Part shown: piece after piece, positions 19,601-28,016 of the stretch | Layout of the letters: every line of letters begins with the position of its first letter | How positions within the stretch are numbered: position 1 is the stretch's first letter | NCBI GenBank assembly: GCA_016290335.1 | Contig: JAEETM010000026.1 | Coordinates: 1 to 44,011, forward strand | Direction of reading: 5' to 3' | Source: Treponema sp. | GTDB lineage: Bacteria; Spirochaetota; Spirochaetia; Treponematales; Treponemataceae | Length of the DNA stretch: 44,011 nt | Notes under the pieces: model-generated | Told to the model about the DNA's origin: nothing | What the model saw: the letters and a program-made list of their open reading frames with translations, nothing else | The model's database searches: none | Program-made: the position numbers and the translations under genes

Positions 19601-19691
19601 TAGCTCCATTTTTGTTTTCCATACAATAAGTCCTCCATCCTGTGGTTAAGAAGAGTAAAATGATTGAAAATCTCAAGAATAAGTTTTTCAT
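16644..19691 (-). CDS. Exported DUF1680 beta-L-arabinofuranosidase (GH127/GH146 type)
   Basis: 1015 residues with an N-terminal hydrophobic signal (6-17), so secreted or periplasmic. The (alpha/alpha)6-barrel motifs of DUF1680 are clear: RIGGHTLGHYL, TWVPWYTIHKLMNG, then CNCETCNTHNMLK and FWCCTGTGLENF. By analogy with Bifidobacterium HypBA1, Cys466 is the nucleophile and Glu394, Cys396 and Cys467 complete the zinc site; Glu376 is a candidate acid/base. The VPWYTIHKL segment points to the GH146-like branch more than to HypBA1-type GH127. The enzyme should remove beta-L-arabinofuranose from plant glycans. The C-terminal ~350 residues are beta-rich with a DUF4986-like or carbohydrate-binding character, longer than the minimal family. 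It diverges from the GH43 gene across a 322-nt regulatory gap. Confidence 0.85.
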   Translation of the reverse strand: MKNLFLRFSIILLFLTTGWRTYCMENKNGAKNIYKPAFKDFALKDVKLLDEYYASLTQKDVDFLNTFNPDKLLYNFRLTAGWTKEEIQDGRFDYAKNGNIATSSYSGWENTRIGGHTLGHYLTAAAQAIAQGLGGCKGDDGITLDKRVDYLLEGILDCQKKNDELCAKNQNRHRGFIFGATMADPQQPELQFDKVESTNASDTWVPWYTIHKLMNGFVETYKLTGKKAALEIAENLGEWIYTRTARWDDNLKYRVLGIEYGGMNDCVYELYKCAAATGYVQSEHFLQAAHKFDEERLYEKINSGVSKETGTIKAGIDLLNNRHANTTIPKYIGALNRYITLQGKDGSDKYLEYVENFWDLVVNHHTYITGGNSECEHFGRDDILDAERSNCNCETCNTHNMLKITRELFKITGNKKYADYYENTFMNAIMASVNGETGMTTYFQPMASGCFKNFCNPDVNKNYFWCCTGTGLENFTKLGDSFYFYNNGDTPAGSEATLVANQFVSSSVYWEEKGVTLVQKSGIPQTDKTSFTIKSGKADGTSFTLMIRVPDWIAGKPVLKINGTDDNTAITDGYLKITRNWKNNDTIELTLPMNIVPYTLADNKGTVFAFKYGPVVLAAELGKDKAMTLRQVGVQCDVAANKIIFGKLMNLNGNYGGTSGLPVLEGETICTNGVPVEKFMNDINEHLVRVDGSNSANGTSNGDNLAFELRDTDWETRDDGDTPHKPLIFSPYYKLNDQRYGIYWLFSEKQNNESGILDSKRAARDTRVYLDGIGVGYGAQTEGNAKTYPCMEEKGTGSVGDPNALTRYAKKDGSFSYLFQVKPGKKNYLVCGFLMEDDGKTICIKCGKVTVAEFILDSAAQEKQSSTSSSEKYFMRFELPQKAVKTAKKFDGKNVIRISFSGKNDDESARIVSPAKTCTEYSHNAGIESLNINGTKAEVLPNGNLKATAPKNAAFIKLNVKLNDGNGLLYINDKLVDDSKEISIPVTTNPLLLGLKIYAEDHETAVEKSLLINMQ

Positions 19692-19714
19692 CGGATTGTA
19701 TATTTCCTGTGTAT

Positions 19715-19743
19715 ATCATAATATAAAAGTATAAATAAGTAAA
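19715..19743 (-). promoter_or_regulatory. Promoter of the GH127/GH146-type gene
   Basis: On the minus strand, -35 TTTACT (19738-19743), a 17-nt spacer and -10 TATGAT (19715-19720), about 24 nt from the ATG, with an AGGAAA ribosome site between. The -35 box overlaps the palindromic operator candidate at 19739-19752. Confidence 0.5.
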
Positions 19744-19752
19744 ACGTTTAAC
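19739..19752. promoter_or_regulatory. LacI-type operator candidate
   Basis: GTAAAACGTTTAAC is a near-palindrome (12 of 14 positions) centred on CG, the typical shape of LacI/GalR-family operators. It covers the -35 box of the arabinofuranosidase promoter, a position suited to repression. No LacI repressor with a DNA-binding domain is encoded in the window, so the regulator would lie elsewhere. Confidence 0.45.
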
Positions 19753-19763
19753 GCGCGGAAATA

Positions 19764-19777
19764 AAGTTTATAAACTT
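19764..19777. repeat. 14-bp perfect palindrome in the GH127-GH43 divergent region
   Basis: AAGTTTATAAACTT is a perfect palindrome in the 322-nt gap between the divergent arabinofuranosidase and GH43 genes. It could be a second operator, for example for an AraC- or GntR-type protein, or chance in AT-rich DNA. Confidence 0.4.
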
Positions 19778-19807
19778 GTACACAAAAAAATAGCTTCCGG
19801 TCGAGTT

Positions 19808-19913
19808 ACGTCTTTCAAAACCGCACGCTCGCGTGCTACACGCTGATGTGCCCTTGTAATTATATACGTTTGCCGCTAAAGCGGCAGCACATCAGAGTGT
19901 TTTTGAAAGGCGT
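19808..19913. repeat. 106-bp multi-armed inverted repeat
   Basis: Outer arms ACGTCTTTCAAAA (19808-19820) and TTTTGAAAGGCGT (19901-19913) pair at 12 of 13 positions. Inner arms ACACGCTGATGTGC (19838-19851) and GCACATCAGAGTGT (19887-19900) pair at 13 of 14. A GC-rich hairpin GCACGC-TC-GCGTGC (19823-19836) sits in the left junction and TGCCGC-TAAA-GCGGCA (19871-19886) in the centre. GC content is clearly higher than in the flanks. This suggests a folded RNA or a small non-autonomous palindromic element. It is the main content of the gene-free stretch 19692-20013; the rest holds the arabinofuranosidase promoter, two short palindromes and the GH43 ribosome site. Confidence 0.75.
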
Positions 19914-20013
19914 CCCTCTCCCTCTCGCAATTTTTTTGAACTCACTTTTATAAAACTTATTTCCATAAATGAAGCGTGATGAATAAGATAAAAAGCAAAG
20001 GAGATAATGCAAT

Positions 20014-21510
20014 ATGACTAAACAAGTTTTTAACCCTTATATGCCATCCTGGGAGTATGTGCCGGATGGTGAACCTCATGTTTTTGGCGACCGTGTGTAT
20101 GTTTACGGGTCGCATGATATTTATAACGGCTGCGTTTTTTGTCTGGGCGATTATGTCTGCTATTCGGCTCCGGTAAATGACCTTAAAGACTGGCGCTATG
20201 AAGGTGTAATTTACCGCAAGGATCAGGACCCGGCTCAGAACGGAAGAATGGTTTTGTACGCTCCTGATGTAACGGTTGGTCCGGATGGCCGCTACTATCT
20301 CTATTATGTTTTTGATAAGGTTGGCTTTGTTTCTGTTGCAGTTTGCGATACTCCTGCCGGCAAATATGAGTTTTACGGATATGTTCACTACAAGGATGGA
20401 ACCCGTCTTGGCGACAAAAAAGGGGACATGCCTCAGTTTGATCCTGCCGTAATCACAGAAGGAAAGAAAACTTATATGTACACTGCTTTCTGTGGAAATC
20501 ACATGAAGGATAGAATTGGTGCAATGGCTACTGTGCTTGACGAAGATATGCTTACAGTTATAGAAGAGCCAGTTGTTATTGTTCCGGGTGATTCTTATGC
20601 AGATTCTTTTGAGAAAGCAGATTCGGCAAAAGCGGTTGAACAGGTTAAGGCTGAAATTAAAGCAGCTTCTGGCTGTGCTTATCCGCTTGAATCTGTGGAA
20701 AAGTGGAGTGGTTTTAAGGGACACGCTTTCTTTGAAGCTTCTTCTATCAGAAAAATTGGCGATACTTATTATTTTGTTTATTCATCGCAGGTTATGCACG
20801 AGCTTTGTTATGCTACAAGTAAATCTCCACTTGGCGGCTTTGAATATAAGGGTGTGATTGTGAGCAACTGCGATAAGGGCATTTCATCTTATAAACCTGC
20901 TGATATGCCGGCTGCTTACGGTGCAAATAATCACGGTGGTTTTGAGCTTATAAACGGCGAATATTATATTTTCTATCACCGCCACACAAACGGTAACTGG
21001 TTCAGCCGCCAGGAATGTGCAGAAAAAATTAAGGTTTTGCCTGATGGTACAATTCCTCAGGTAGAAATTACATCCTGCGGTTTGAACGGCGGTCCTCTTA
21101 TTGCAAAGGGTGAATATGCCGCTTACATTGCCTGCAACATCTTTAATACCGAAAAACCTTCTATGTATGTTGGCGAAGGTCAGCCAAAAATCATCCAGGA
21201 CGGCCGCGACGGCGACGAAGAACTGGGTTATATAGTAGGAATTACAAACAATACAACAATCGGCTTCAAATACTTCAAGTTCGAAAACGTAAAGAAAATC
21301 ACCATCACTACACGAGCTTACATTACCGGCACCTTCGAAGTCCGTACCACCTGGGACGGCCCTGTTCTTGGGGAAATTGCTCTTACTGATGGTTCCAACT
21401 TCTGGGAAGAGCATACGGGTGAAGTTGCAATTCCGGATGGAGTAAGTGCGCTGTACCTCACTTATAAAGGTCACGGAAACGGCCAGATGAAGTGCATTAA
21501 GTTTGAGTAA
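20014..21510 (+). CDS. GH43 glycosidase with C-terminal carbohydrate-binding-type domain
   Basis: 498 residues without a signal peptide, so cytoplasmic. Residues 5-340 form a five-bladed GH43 propeller. The likely catalytic residues are the base Asp18 in VPDGEPHVFG, the pKa modulator Asp85 in LYAPDVTVGPDG, and the acid Glu241 in FFEASSIRK. The ANNHGGFELINGEYYIFYHRH segment is typical of the arabinofuranosidase/xylosidase subfamilies. Residues about 365-498 are a beta-sandwich resembling CBM6-type modules. It probably cuts arabinose or xylose from imported oligosaccharides; the subfamily and exact bond cannot be fixed by eye. AAAGGAG lies 9 nt before the ATG. The stop is only 3 nt from the convergent AraC gene. 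Confidence 0.88.
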   Translation: MTKQVFNPYMPSWEYVPDGEPHVFGDRVYVYGSHDIYNGCVFCLGDYVCYSAPVNDLKDWRYEGVIYRKDQDPAQNGRMVLYAPDVTVGPDGRYYLYYVFDKVGFVSVAVCDTPAGKYEFYGYVHYKDGTRLGDKKGDMPQFDPAVITEGKKTYMYTAFCGNHMKDRIGAMATVLDEDMLTVIEEPVVIVPGDSYADSFEKADSAKAVEQVKAEIKAASGCAYPLESVEKWSGFKGHAFFEASSIRKIGDTYYFVYSSQVMHELCYATSKSPLGGFEYKGVIVSNCDKGISSYKPADMPAAYGANNHGGFELINGEYYIFYHRHTNGNWFSRQECAEKIKVLPDGTIPQVEITSCGLNGGPLIAKGEYAAYIACNIFNTEKPSMYVGEGQPKIIQDGRDGDEELGYIVGITNNTTIGFKYFKFENVKKITITTRAYITGTFEVRTTWDGPVLGEIALTDGSNFWEEHTGEVAIPDGVSALYLTYKGHGNGQMKCIKFE

Positions 21511-21513
21511 GCC

Positions 21514-22380
21514 TTACACAATACTTGCCACCGTTGACGGCACTATAATACTTCTTCCATTCTTCTGGTACTGCTTCGGTGTGCACTTCATGTAAGTTTT
21601 AAAAGTCTTGGAAAAATACTGCACAGTATTAAAGCCATTTTCTGTGGCAATCTCGGTAATATTTTTATTCGTGTAAATCAAATCCAGACAGGACTTTTCA
21701 ATCCTGTATTTATTGATGTAGTCTGTAAGATTCATCCCCGTTGTAGACTTGAACAGGCGGATAAAATGACTTTTACTGTATCCGCTGATTTGCAGAATAT
21801 CTTCCATTGTAATATTGTCGCGGTAATGTTCACGTATATAGTAGAGACTGGAATCAATTGCAGAAACTGAGCGGGTAGGATTTATATCGGACTTATTTAT
21901 TTCAACATACTGCTTTGTGGCTATTGTATGGGCAATTATTTCAAATAAGAGTGCCTTTACAAAAAGCTCCTTTCCAAAGGCCTGATTTTTCTGTAATTCT
22001 GTTGCATCTCGGATTTTTTTGAGGATATCTGCAGGCAGTGTCAGGTAACGCGAAATCCTTATACTTTCAAAAATCTTTCTTATCGGGTCGTTTTCTTTGC
22101 CAAGTACGGAAATATCAAAAACCATAGCATAATAATGATAATCCTTGTTGTTTTCTGTTTTTGCCACATAGTGATTTGTTGCCGGCGGAATAAAAATAAC
22201 ATCGCCGGGGTAAATCTTAATTTTATTGTCTTCAATTCCAAAGTAACATTCGCCTTCTGCAAGGTAAAAAAGCTCGTACTCAATGTGATGATGTGACTGG
22301 TCTATGTAAATGCTCTGAGAAAACAAGCCGATTGGAAACTCGTCGGTTCCTTTGTAAATCCTTTCAAACTCAAAACCCAT
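21514..22380 (-). CDS. AraC-family regulator with cupin sensor domain
   Basis: 288 residues. Residues 20-110 are a cupin-type AraC_binding domain (HHHIEYELFYLAEGECYF, then IYPGDVIFIPPATNHYV). Residues 185-280 carry two helix-turn-helix units (MEDILQISGYSKSHFIRLFK and ITEIATENGFNTVQYFSKTF) ending in the usual TPKQYQK. The family binds a sugar in the cupin and mostly activates nearby catabolic genes. It lies tail-to-tail with GH43 and head-to-head with the type-B esterase, so the 244-nt gap containing repeated sequences is its most likely target. A GAGGA ribosome site precedes the ATG. Confidence 0.9.
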   Translation of the reverse strand: MGFEFERIYKGTDEFPIGLFSQSIYIDQSHHHIEYELFYLAEGECYFGIEDNKIKIYPGDVIFIPPATNHYVAKTENNKDYHYYAMVFDISVLGKENDPIRKIFESIRISRYLTLPADILKKIRDATELQKNQAFGKELFVKALLFEIIAHTIATKQYVEINKSDINPTRSVSAIDSSLYYIREHYRDNITMEDILQISGYSKSHFIRLFKSTTGMNLTDYINKYRIEKSCLDLIYTNKNITEIATENGFNTVQYFSKTFKTYMKCTPKQYQKNGRSIIVPSTVASIV

Positions 22381-22441
22381 AATTTTTCCTCAAGAATATT
22401 TTTATTGCCACACAAAGCAATGTCATTGCCTCATGAACCAA

Positions 22442-22469
22442 TGTCATTGTCGTACTTGATACGACAATC
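22442..22469. repeat. 28-nt palindromic repeat, copy 1
   Basis: A perfect inverted repeat, ATTGTCGTA and TACGACAAT around CTTGA (22446-22468), within a 28-nt string identical to 29024-29051. It lies between the AraC gene and the type-B esterase gene. A shorter echo of the left end (TGTCATTG) lies at 22421-22428, and a half copy (TGTCATTGTCGT) is at 10974-10985. Confidence 0.85.
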
Positions 22470-22499
22470 TTGTAAAAATATAAGGTAATTCCATTATAC
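22470..22499 (+). promoter_or_regulatory. Putative promoter of the type-B esterase gene
   Basis: -35 TTGTAA (22470-22475), an 18-nt spacer and -10 TATACT (22494-22499), starting right at the edge of palindromic repeat copy 1. A ~28-nt direct repeat overlaps it: 22462-22490 resembles 22504-22530, both starting CGACAAT and containing ATAAGGTA. These direct repeats are spaced 42 nt apart, four helical turns, as in AraC-type half sites. Confidence 0.4.
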
Positions 22500-22624
22500 T
22501 ATGCGACAATTGTATAAAAAATAAGGTATTTTACTTGTATTTTTTCGGTGATTATGGTTTAGCATTTAATTTATCCATATTATGGGCTTAATGATTATTA
22601 AATCGTAATTATAGTGAGAGAAAA

Positions 22625-24016
22625 ATGTTAAGAATCGTTGATACAAAAAATGGTAGAATCGAAGGTCAGCCTGCTGCAGACCCTAGAATCACTTCTTTTA
22701 AGGGAATCCCTTTTGCAAAACCTCCTGTTGGCGACTTAAGATTTCACGCACCTGTCCCTGCTGACAAGTGGGAAGGTACCTTGCAGGCATATAAGTTTTC
22801 ACCAATTTCAGTACAGCCAACTCCTTATTACGACCCTAATGACATTTATTGCCGCGAATGGTCGGTTGATAAAGATATTCCTATGAGTGAAGACTCACTT
22901 TATCTAAATGTCTGGACTCCTGCAAATGTTGCCGACGAAAAGCTTCCGGTTTATGTATGGATTTATGGCGGCGGCTGGCAGACTGGTTTTACTGCAGAAA
23001 TGGAGTTTGACGGTGAACGAATTGCAAGACGTGGAATTGTAGTTGTTACAATGAATTATCGTCTTAATATGTTCGGATTTTTGTGCCACCCGGAAATCAC
23101 AGCTGAAAACCCTGACGAACCGGCTAACTTTGGATTACTTGACCAGCGGCTGGCGATGGAGTGGGTAAAAGATAACATTCAGGCATTCGGAGGGGATCCG
23201 GACAACATCACTATCGGCGGACAGTCTGCTGGTGGTGGTAGCGTTCTTAATCATATTGCTTATGGAAATAAGAGCCGTGATGGTAAAATCCTCTTTAACC
23301 GTGCGGTTGTTTTAAGTGGAATGTTTTATGCACCCGATATTCCTTTTTTTCATCAGAGAAACCTTAAAGAAGCAGAGCAGTGTGGTGTGGATTTCTTTAA
23401 TTTTTTGGGTGTAAAGTCGCTTGCAGAAGCAAGAAAACTCGATACCCAGACTCTGCGAAAAAAATGGGATGAGTATGGTGGACATGCAAAGTCAATTCAA
23501 ACCTGGATTCCAGTCCGCGATGATTTATTCATTAAGCAGGATTTCTTTGACGGAATGTTTAATAATACCATTTCTCCTGTTCCGCTTATTGTAGGTCACA
23601 CTACGGACGAGTTCCTCTTTAAGCCTCAGAATGCACCTGCAGATGCCGAACCAATCAGACCTATTCAACTTGCAGTGGAAAAATACCAGGAATTGTGTGA
23701 GAAAAACGGAAGCACAGCCCCAAATTATTACTACGTCTTCGATGTTCCTATTCCAGGTTGGGATAATCCGGGAACCTTCCATTCTGTTGATTTGTGGTTC
23801 TGGTTTGAAACGCTGGCAAAGTGCTGGAGACCTTTTAAAGGAATGCAGTACGATGTAGCCCGCCAGATGTGTAATTATTTGTGCAATTTTATTAAAACCG
23901 GCAATCCTAATGGTAAGGATTGTGATGGACTTGATATGCCGGAATGGAAACCGTTCTCTCTGGCAGATAAAAATAAAATGATTTTTCAGGAAAAATCAAA
24001 TCCTGTAAAGGAGTAA
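22625..24016 (+). CDS. Type-B carboxylesterase (PnbA-like)
   Basis: 463 residues, slightly shorter than the ~490-550 usual for the family, with no signal peptide, so cytoplasmic. The alpha/beta-hydrolase features are present: ITSFKGIPFAKPPVGDLRF start, SEDSLYLNVWTP, the oxyanion GGGW (115-118), nucleophile Ser201 in GGQSAGGG, a probable catalytic Glu in VGHTTDEFLF, and a His in GTFHSVDLWFWFETL. It hydrolyses carboxylic esters; in this context an acyl or feruloyl ester left on an imported oligosaccharide is plausible but not shown. GAGAG precedes the ATG. It diverges from the AraC regulator. Confidence 0.88.
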   Translation: MLRIVDTKNGRIEGQPAADPRITSFKGIPFAKPPVGDLRFHAPVPADKWEGTLQAYKFSPISVQPTPYYDPNDIYCREWSVDKDIPMSEDSLYLNVWTPANVADEKLPVYVWIYGGGWQTGFTAEMEFDGERIARRGIVVVTMNYRLNMFGFLCHPEITAENPDEPANFGLLDQRLAMEWVKDNIQAFGGDPDNITIGGQSAGGGSVLNHIAYGNKSRDGKILFNRAVVLSGMFYAPDIPFFHQRNLKEAEQCGVDFFNFLGVKSLAEARKLDTQTLRKKWDEYGGHAKSIQTWIPVRDDLFIKQDFFDGMFNNTISPVPLIVGHTTDEFLFKPQNAPADAEPIRPIQLAVEKYQELCEKNGSTAPNYYYVFDVPIPGWDNPGTFHSVDLWFWFETLAKCWRPFKGMQYDVARQMCNYLCNFIKTGNPNGKDCDGLDMPEWKPFSLADKNKMIFQEKSNPVKE

Positions 24017-24118
24017 GAAAAGGCAGTAAGTGTGAAAAATTGCATAAAAACAGTATGAAATAGTATAAAACTGCAAATAAGTTAGGTAGAAAATCTGATA
24101 AGTTTTTTGTTGTGTTTT

Positions 24119-24146
24119 TTTAAACTATGTAATACTATTATATAAT
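24119..24146 (+). promoter_or_regulatory. Weak promoter candidate before the secreted esterase
   Basis: TTTAAA (24119-24124), a 16-nt spacer and TATAAT (24141-24146), about 60 nt before ATG 24209. The -10 is perfect but the surrounding DNA is very AT-rich, so this could be chance. Confidence 0.3.
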
Positions 24147-24172
24147 ATGCAAATAGTAAGCGGTTGCTGTAA

Positions 24173-25123
<951 letters not shown>

Positions 25124-25157
25124 AAATAGAGAAAGTCAAAAAAAAAGGAGGACTTTT

Positions 25158-26888
25158 ATGAAAAAAACATTGGTAGGGTTGTTAATCGTTTCATTATTAG
25201 CAACTTCATTATTCGCCGCACCTAAAAAAGCTAAAAAAGCTAAGAAAGGTAAGAACAAGGCTATGAACATTTCTGTATTCACAATCCAGCAGCGCGAACA
25301 GCCACCAGCTGACAACAAAGCTTACAAATGGATTGAGGATAACTTTGGTGTAACATTCTCTTGGGATATCCTTGTTGGTGATAAAGACCAGAAAATTGGT
25401 GTACTTATCGCTTCTGGTGACCTTCCTGACCTCGTAGAAGTAGACTCAGAGAAGTTCCAGGGTGCTGGATGTCTTCGTGACCTTAAACCATTAGTAGAAA
25501 AATATGCTCCTAACTTGAGAAAGCACTATGATTCTGCTTGGAAAAAGATGATTGATCAGGATTCTGAGAAAGATGCTAACGGAAAAATCACAAAAGAACA
25601 CATCTACTCACTTCCTAACTATGGTGTATATGACGGAGTTCCTTCAGATACATATTACAACCAGAATGGTTGGTGGATTCAGAAAGCAGTTCTTAAAGAG
25701 TTCGGATATCCTGTAATCAAGACTATTGATCAGTACTTCGACCTTCTTGAAAAATACTACAAGAAATATCCTACAATCGATGGTATGCCTACAATTCCTT
25801 TCAATATCATCACAGCTGACTGGGAAGCTTTCGATCTTTGGAACCCACCTAACTTCTTGGCTGGATATCCAAACGATGGTAACGGACACGTTACTCTCCA
25901 GAACGGAAAATATGTTTACGAAGATAACTTTGCTGATGCAAATGCTCACAGATGGTTCAAACTTGCTAACGGATATTTCCAGAGAGGCTTGATTGACCCA
26001 GCTTCTTTCACAGACAACCGTGACCAGTACTATGCTAAGATTGCTCAGGGCCGTGTACTCGGTATGTTCATCCAGGGATGGCAGTTCATGGGCGAACCAG
26101 AACAGACACTTTGGACAGCAGGAAAAGATGAAAGAACTTATGCTCCATTGGCAATCACATTTGATGAGACAATTAAACCTCACTATCGTGATCAGTCACT
26201 TCCTAACCTCCAGAGAGGATATGGTATTTCTGTAAAATGTTCTGAAGACAAAGCTATTAAGATCCTTCAGTTCATGGATGAAATGATCAAAGAAGAAAAC
26301 CAGAAAGTTCTTTACTGGGGATTTGAAGGTGAAGATTACCTCATCGATACAGATGGTTCAAAGACAGGTACAAAGGGTGCTGCTTACAGAACAGACAAAC
26401 AGCGTGCTGATCAGAGAGATCCACAGTGGATTCAGAAGAACCGCGCTACTCTCTGGACAGAAGAAGCTCCAAAACTGGAAGGAAGAATGCCTAGTGGTTA
26501 TTCACGCTCAATGGATGACCTCGCTTGGGAATATGCTCTCTCACAGAAACAGGTTGATATCGACCTCTGGAAGGCTTACGGTGTAGGTTCATATGCTGAA
26601 TTCGTAGATCCTAACCCTCCAAAGAATGCTGGTTGGTATCCAATGTGGCAGTGTAACCCATCTGCTGAAAAGGGCGGATTCGAGGAAGAAGCAGCAGTTG
26701 CTATGACTGGATTCGAAACAATTCAGAGAAAATATCTTCCTATGATGATCATGGGTAAACCAGAAGACTTCGAAAAAACATGGAATGAATATGCTAGCTT
26801 GCTCAAACCTCTTACAACAACTTACAACAAGTTTATGCAGCAGCAGCTTGACAACCGTGTTGAAAACTTCGGTGGTTTTCAGGACTAA
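25158..26888 (+). CDS. Sugar ABC transporter substrate-binding protein (LipO type)
   Basis: 576 residues. The start is ATG 25158, with AGGAGG 6 nt before it; the upstream in-frame extension is discarded. A signal peptide ends at LFAA, followed by a striking lysine-rich stretch (PKKAKKAKKGKNK). No lipobox Cys is present, so it is periplasmic. The body is a family-1 extracellular solute-binding protein of the LipO/YtcQ group that partners LplB/LplC-type permeases, which are the next two genes. Many Asn codons are AAC and Ile codons ATC compared with neighbours, suggesting high expression. The ligand is unknown; the neighbouring esterases and glycosidases suggest a xylo- or arabino-oligosaccharide. 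The Shine-Dalgarno lies in the loop of a possible AAAGTC/GACTTT hairpin (25132-25156). Confidence 0.9.
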   Translation: MKKTLVGLLIVSLLATSLFAAPKKAKKAKKGKNKAMNISVFTIQQREQPPADNKAYKWIEDNFGVTFSWDILVGDKDQKIGVLIASGDLPDLVEVDSEKFQGAGCLRDLKPLVEKYAPNLRKHYDSAWKKMIDQDSEKDANGKITKEHIYSLPNYGVYDGVPSDTYYNQNGWWIQKAVLKEFGYPVIKTIDQYFDLLEKYYKKYPTIDGMPTIPFNIITADWEAFDLWNPPNFLAGYPNDGNGHVTLQNGKYVYEDNFADANAHRWFKLANGYFQRGLIDPASFTDNRDQYYAKIAQGRVLGMFIQGWQFMGEPEQTLWTAGKDERTYAPLAITFDETIKPHYRDQSLPNLQRGYGISVKCSEDKAIKILQFMDEMIKEENQKVLYWGFEGEDYLIDTDGSKTGTKGAAYRTDKQRADQRDPQWIQKNRATLWTEEAPKLEGRMPSGYSRSMDDLAWEYALSQKQVDIDLWKAYGVGSYAEFVDPNPPKNAGWYPMWQCNPSAEKGGFEEEAAVAMTGFETIQRKYLPMMIMGKPEDFEKTWNEYASLLKPLTTTYNKFMQQQLDNRVENFGGFQD

Positions 26889-26922
26889 TTAAGTTTTGAC
26901 ACTTTTGTCAGCTTAATGACAG

Positions 26923-26949
26923 CGGAAGAATACAGCTTGTGTTCTTCCG
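26923..26949 (+). other. Hairpin after the binding-protein gene
   Basis: CGGAAGAA (26923-26930) pairs perfectly with TTCTTCCG (26942-26949) over an 11-nt loop. It has no T-run and lies just before the terminator at 26956. It could protect the 3' end of the abundant binding-protein mRNA. Confidence 0.6.
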
Positions 26950-26955
26950 TTCAAT

Positions 26956-26987
26956 AAAAAGTCCACGGCTAACACTGTGGACTTTTT
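26956..26987 (+). terminator. Intrinsic terminator or attenuator inside the ABC operon
   Basis: AAAAAGTCCAC (26956-26966) and GTGGACTTTTT (26977-26987) form an 11-bp stem, followed by further Ts. It separates the binding-protein gene from the permease genes, so it probably lets only part of the transcripts continue. Confidence 0.85.
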
Positions 26988-27014
26988 TTAATTATTTTAA
27001 AACGGGTGTTTTTT

Positions 27015-28016
27015 ATGAAAAATAAAAAAACTACAGAGAAAGCTGTTGATAAAGAAACAGTCTTAGTAAACAGAAAGAGTAAATGGAAGCTGCTCGGTAA
27101 GCAGAAAATGCTTATTGCGATGTCTGTTCCGTTTGTTCTTTATATTATTTTGTTCAGATATATCCCTCTTTGGGGATGGACCATGGCTTTTCAGCGATAT
27201 AAGCCTAATTTGAAATTTTCTCAGCAGGAATGGGTTGGTTTTAAATGGTTTGTAGAATTGTTTGGTTCTAGAAATGCAGAAACTAATCAGTTTGTATGGA
27301 ATGCAGAATTCCTACGTTCTTTAAGAAATACAGTTGGAATGAGCCTTATTTCTACGGCTCTCGGATATATTACTGCCATTATTCTTGCAGTGTTTATGAA
27401 CGAAGTTCGTGTACTTGGTGTAAAACGTTTCGTTCAGACAGTATCTTATCTCCCGCACTTCCTTTCTTGGGTTATTGTTACGGGTTTGGTTGCGAATGTT
27501 CTTTCCGTTGAAGACGGAATCTTAAATGACATATTATTGGGTCTTCATCTTGTAAAAGCCCCTATTCAGTGGCTTGCCGTTCCTAAGTATTTCTGGCACA
27601 TCATAGGTTGGACTTATGTATGGAAGGAAGTTGGTTGGAATACAATCGTATATCTTGGTGCAATGACAGCTATTGACCCTTGTTTGTATGAAGCCGCACA
27701 GATTGATGGTTGTGGCCGACTTAGAAAAATCTGGCACATCACTTTGCCTGGAATCAAACCTACAATCATTATTATGATGATTATGTCTGCAGGTCATATT
27801 CTTGATGCTAACTTTGAAATGCCGTTCTTCTTACAGAATGGACTTATTATTGACTACGCAACAACAATCGATATTTATGTATTGAAGTTTGGTTTCAAAT
27901 TGTTTAACTTCTCTCTTGCAACAGCAGCAGGTATATTTAAGAATGTTGTTAATATCCTTCTTCTTGTACTTGCAAATACTATAGCTAAGAAGAGTGGTGA
28001 GGAGAGGTTGATATAA
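27015..28016 (+). CDS. Sugar ABC transporter permease (LplB/MalF type)
   Basis: 333 residues with about six transmembrane segments after a charged N-terminus. The KRYKPNL-like region FQRYKPNLKF after the first segment and the cytoplasmic EAA loop LYEAAQIDGCGRLRKIWHITLPG are typical of LplB-type permeases that work with LipO-type binding proteins. The EAA loop docks the ATPase. ATG 27015 is preferred to GTG 27006; the only ribosome-like sequence is a weak GGGTG. Its stop overlaps the start of the second permease by one base (TAATG), so translation is coupled. No ATP-binding subunit is encoded in the cluster; a shared MsmX/UgpC-type ATPase elsewhere is the likely partner. Confidence 0.92.
   Translation: MKNKKTTEKAVDKETVLVNRKSKWKLLGKQKMLIAMSVPFVLYIILFRYIPLWGWTMAFQRYKPNLKFSQQEWVGFKWFVELFGSRNAETNQFVWNAEFLRSLRNTVGMSLISTALGYITAIILAVFMNEVRVLGVKRFVQTVSYLPHFLSWVIVTGLVANVLSVEDGILNDILLGLHLVKAPIQWLAVPKYFWHIIGWTYVWKEVGWNTIVYLGAMTAIDPCLYEAAQIDGCGRLRKIWHITLPGIKPTIIIMMIMSAGHILDANFEMPFFLQNGLIIDYATTIDIYVLKFGFKLFNFSLATAAGIFKNVVNILLLVLANTIAKKSGEERLI

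Noticed and set aside
19957..20724. 255-codon minus-strand open frame inside GH43
   Set aside because: Antisense to the GH43 catalytic region and its ribosome site; no family similarity.
25644..26183. 179-codon minus-strand open frame inside the binding-protein gene
   Set aside because: Antisense to a clear, highly biased coding region; composition explains the lack of stops.
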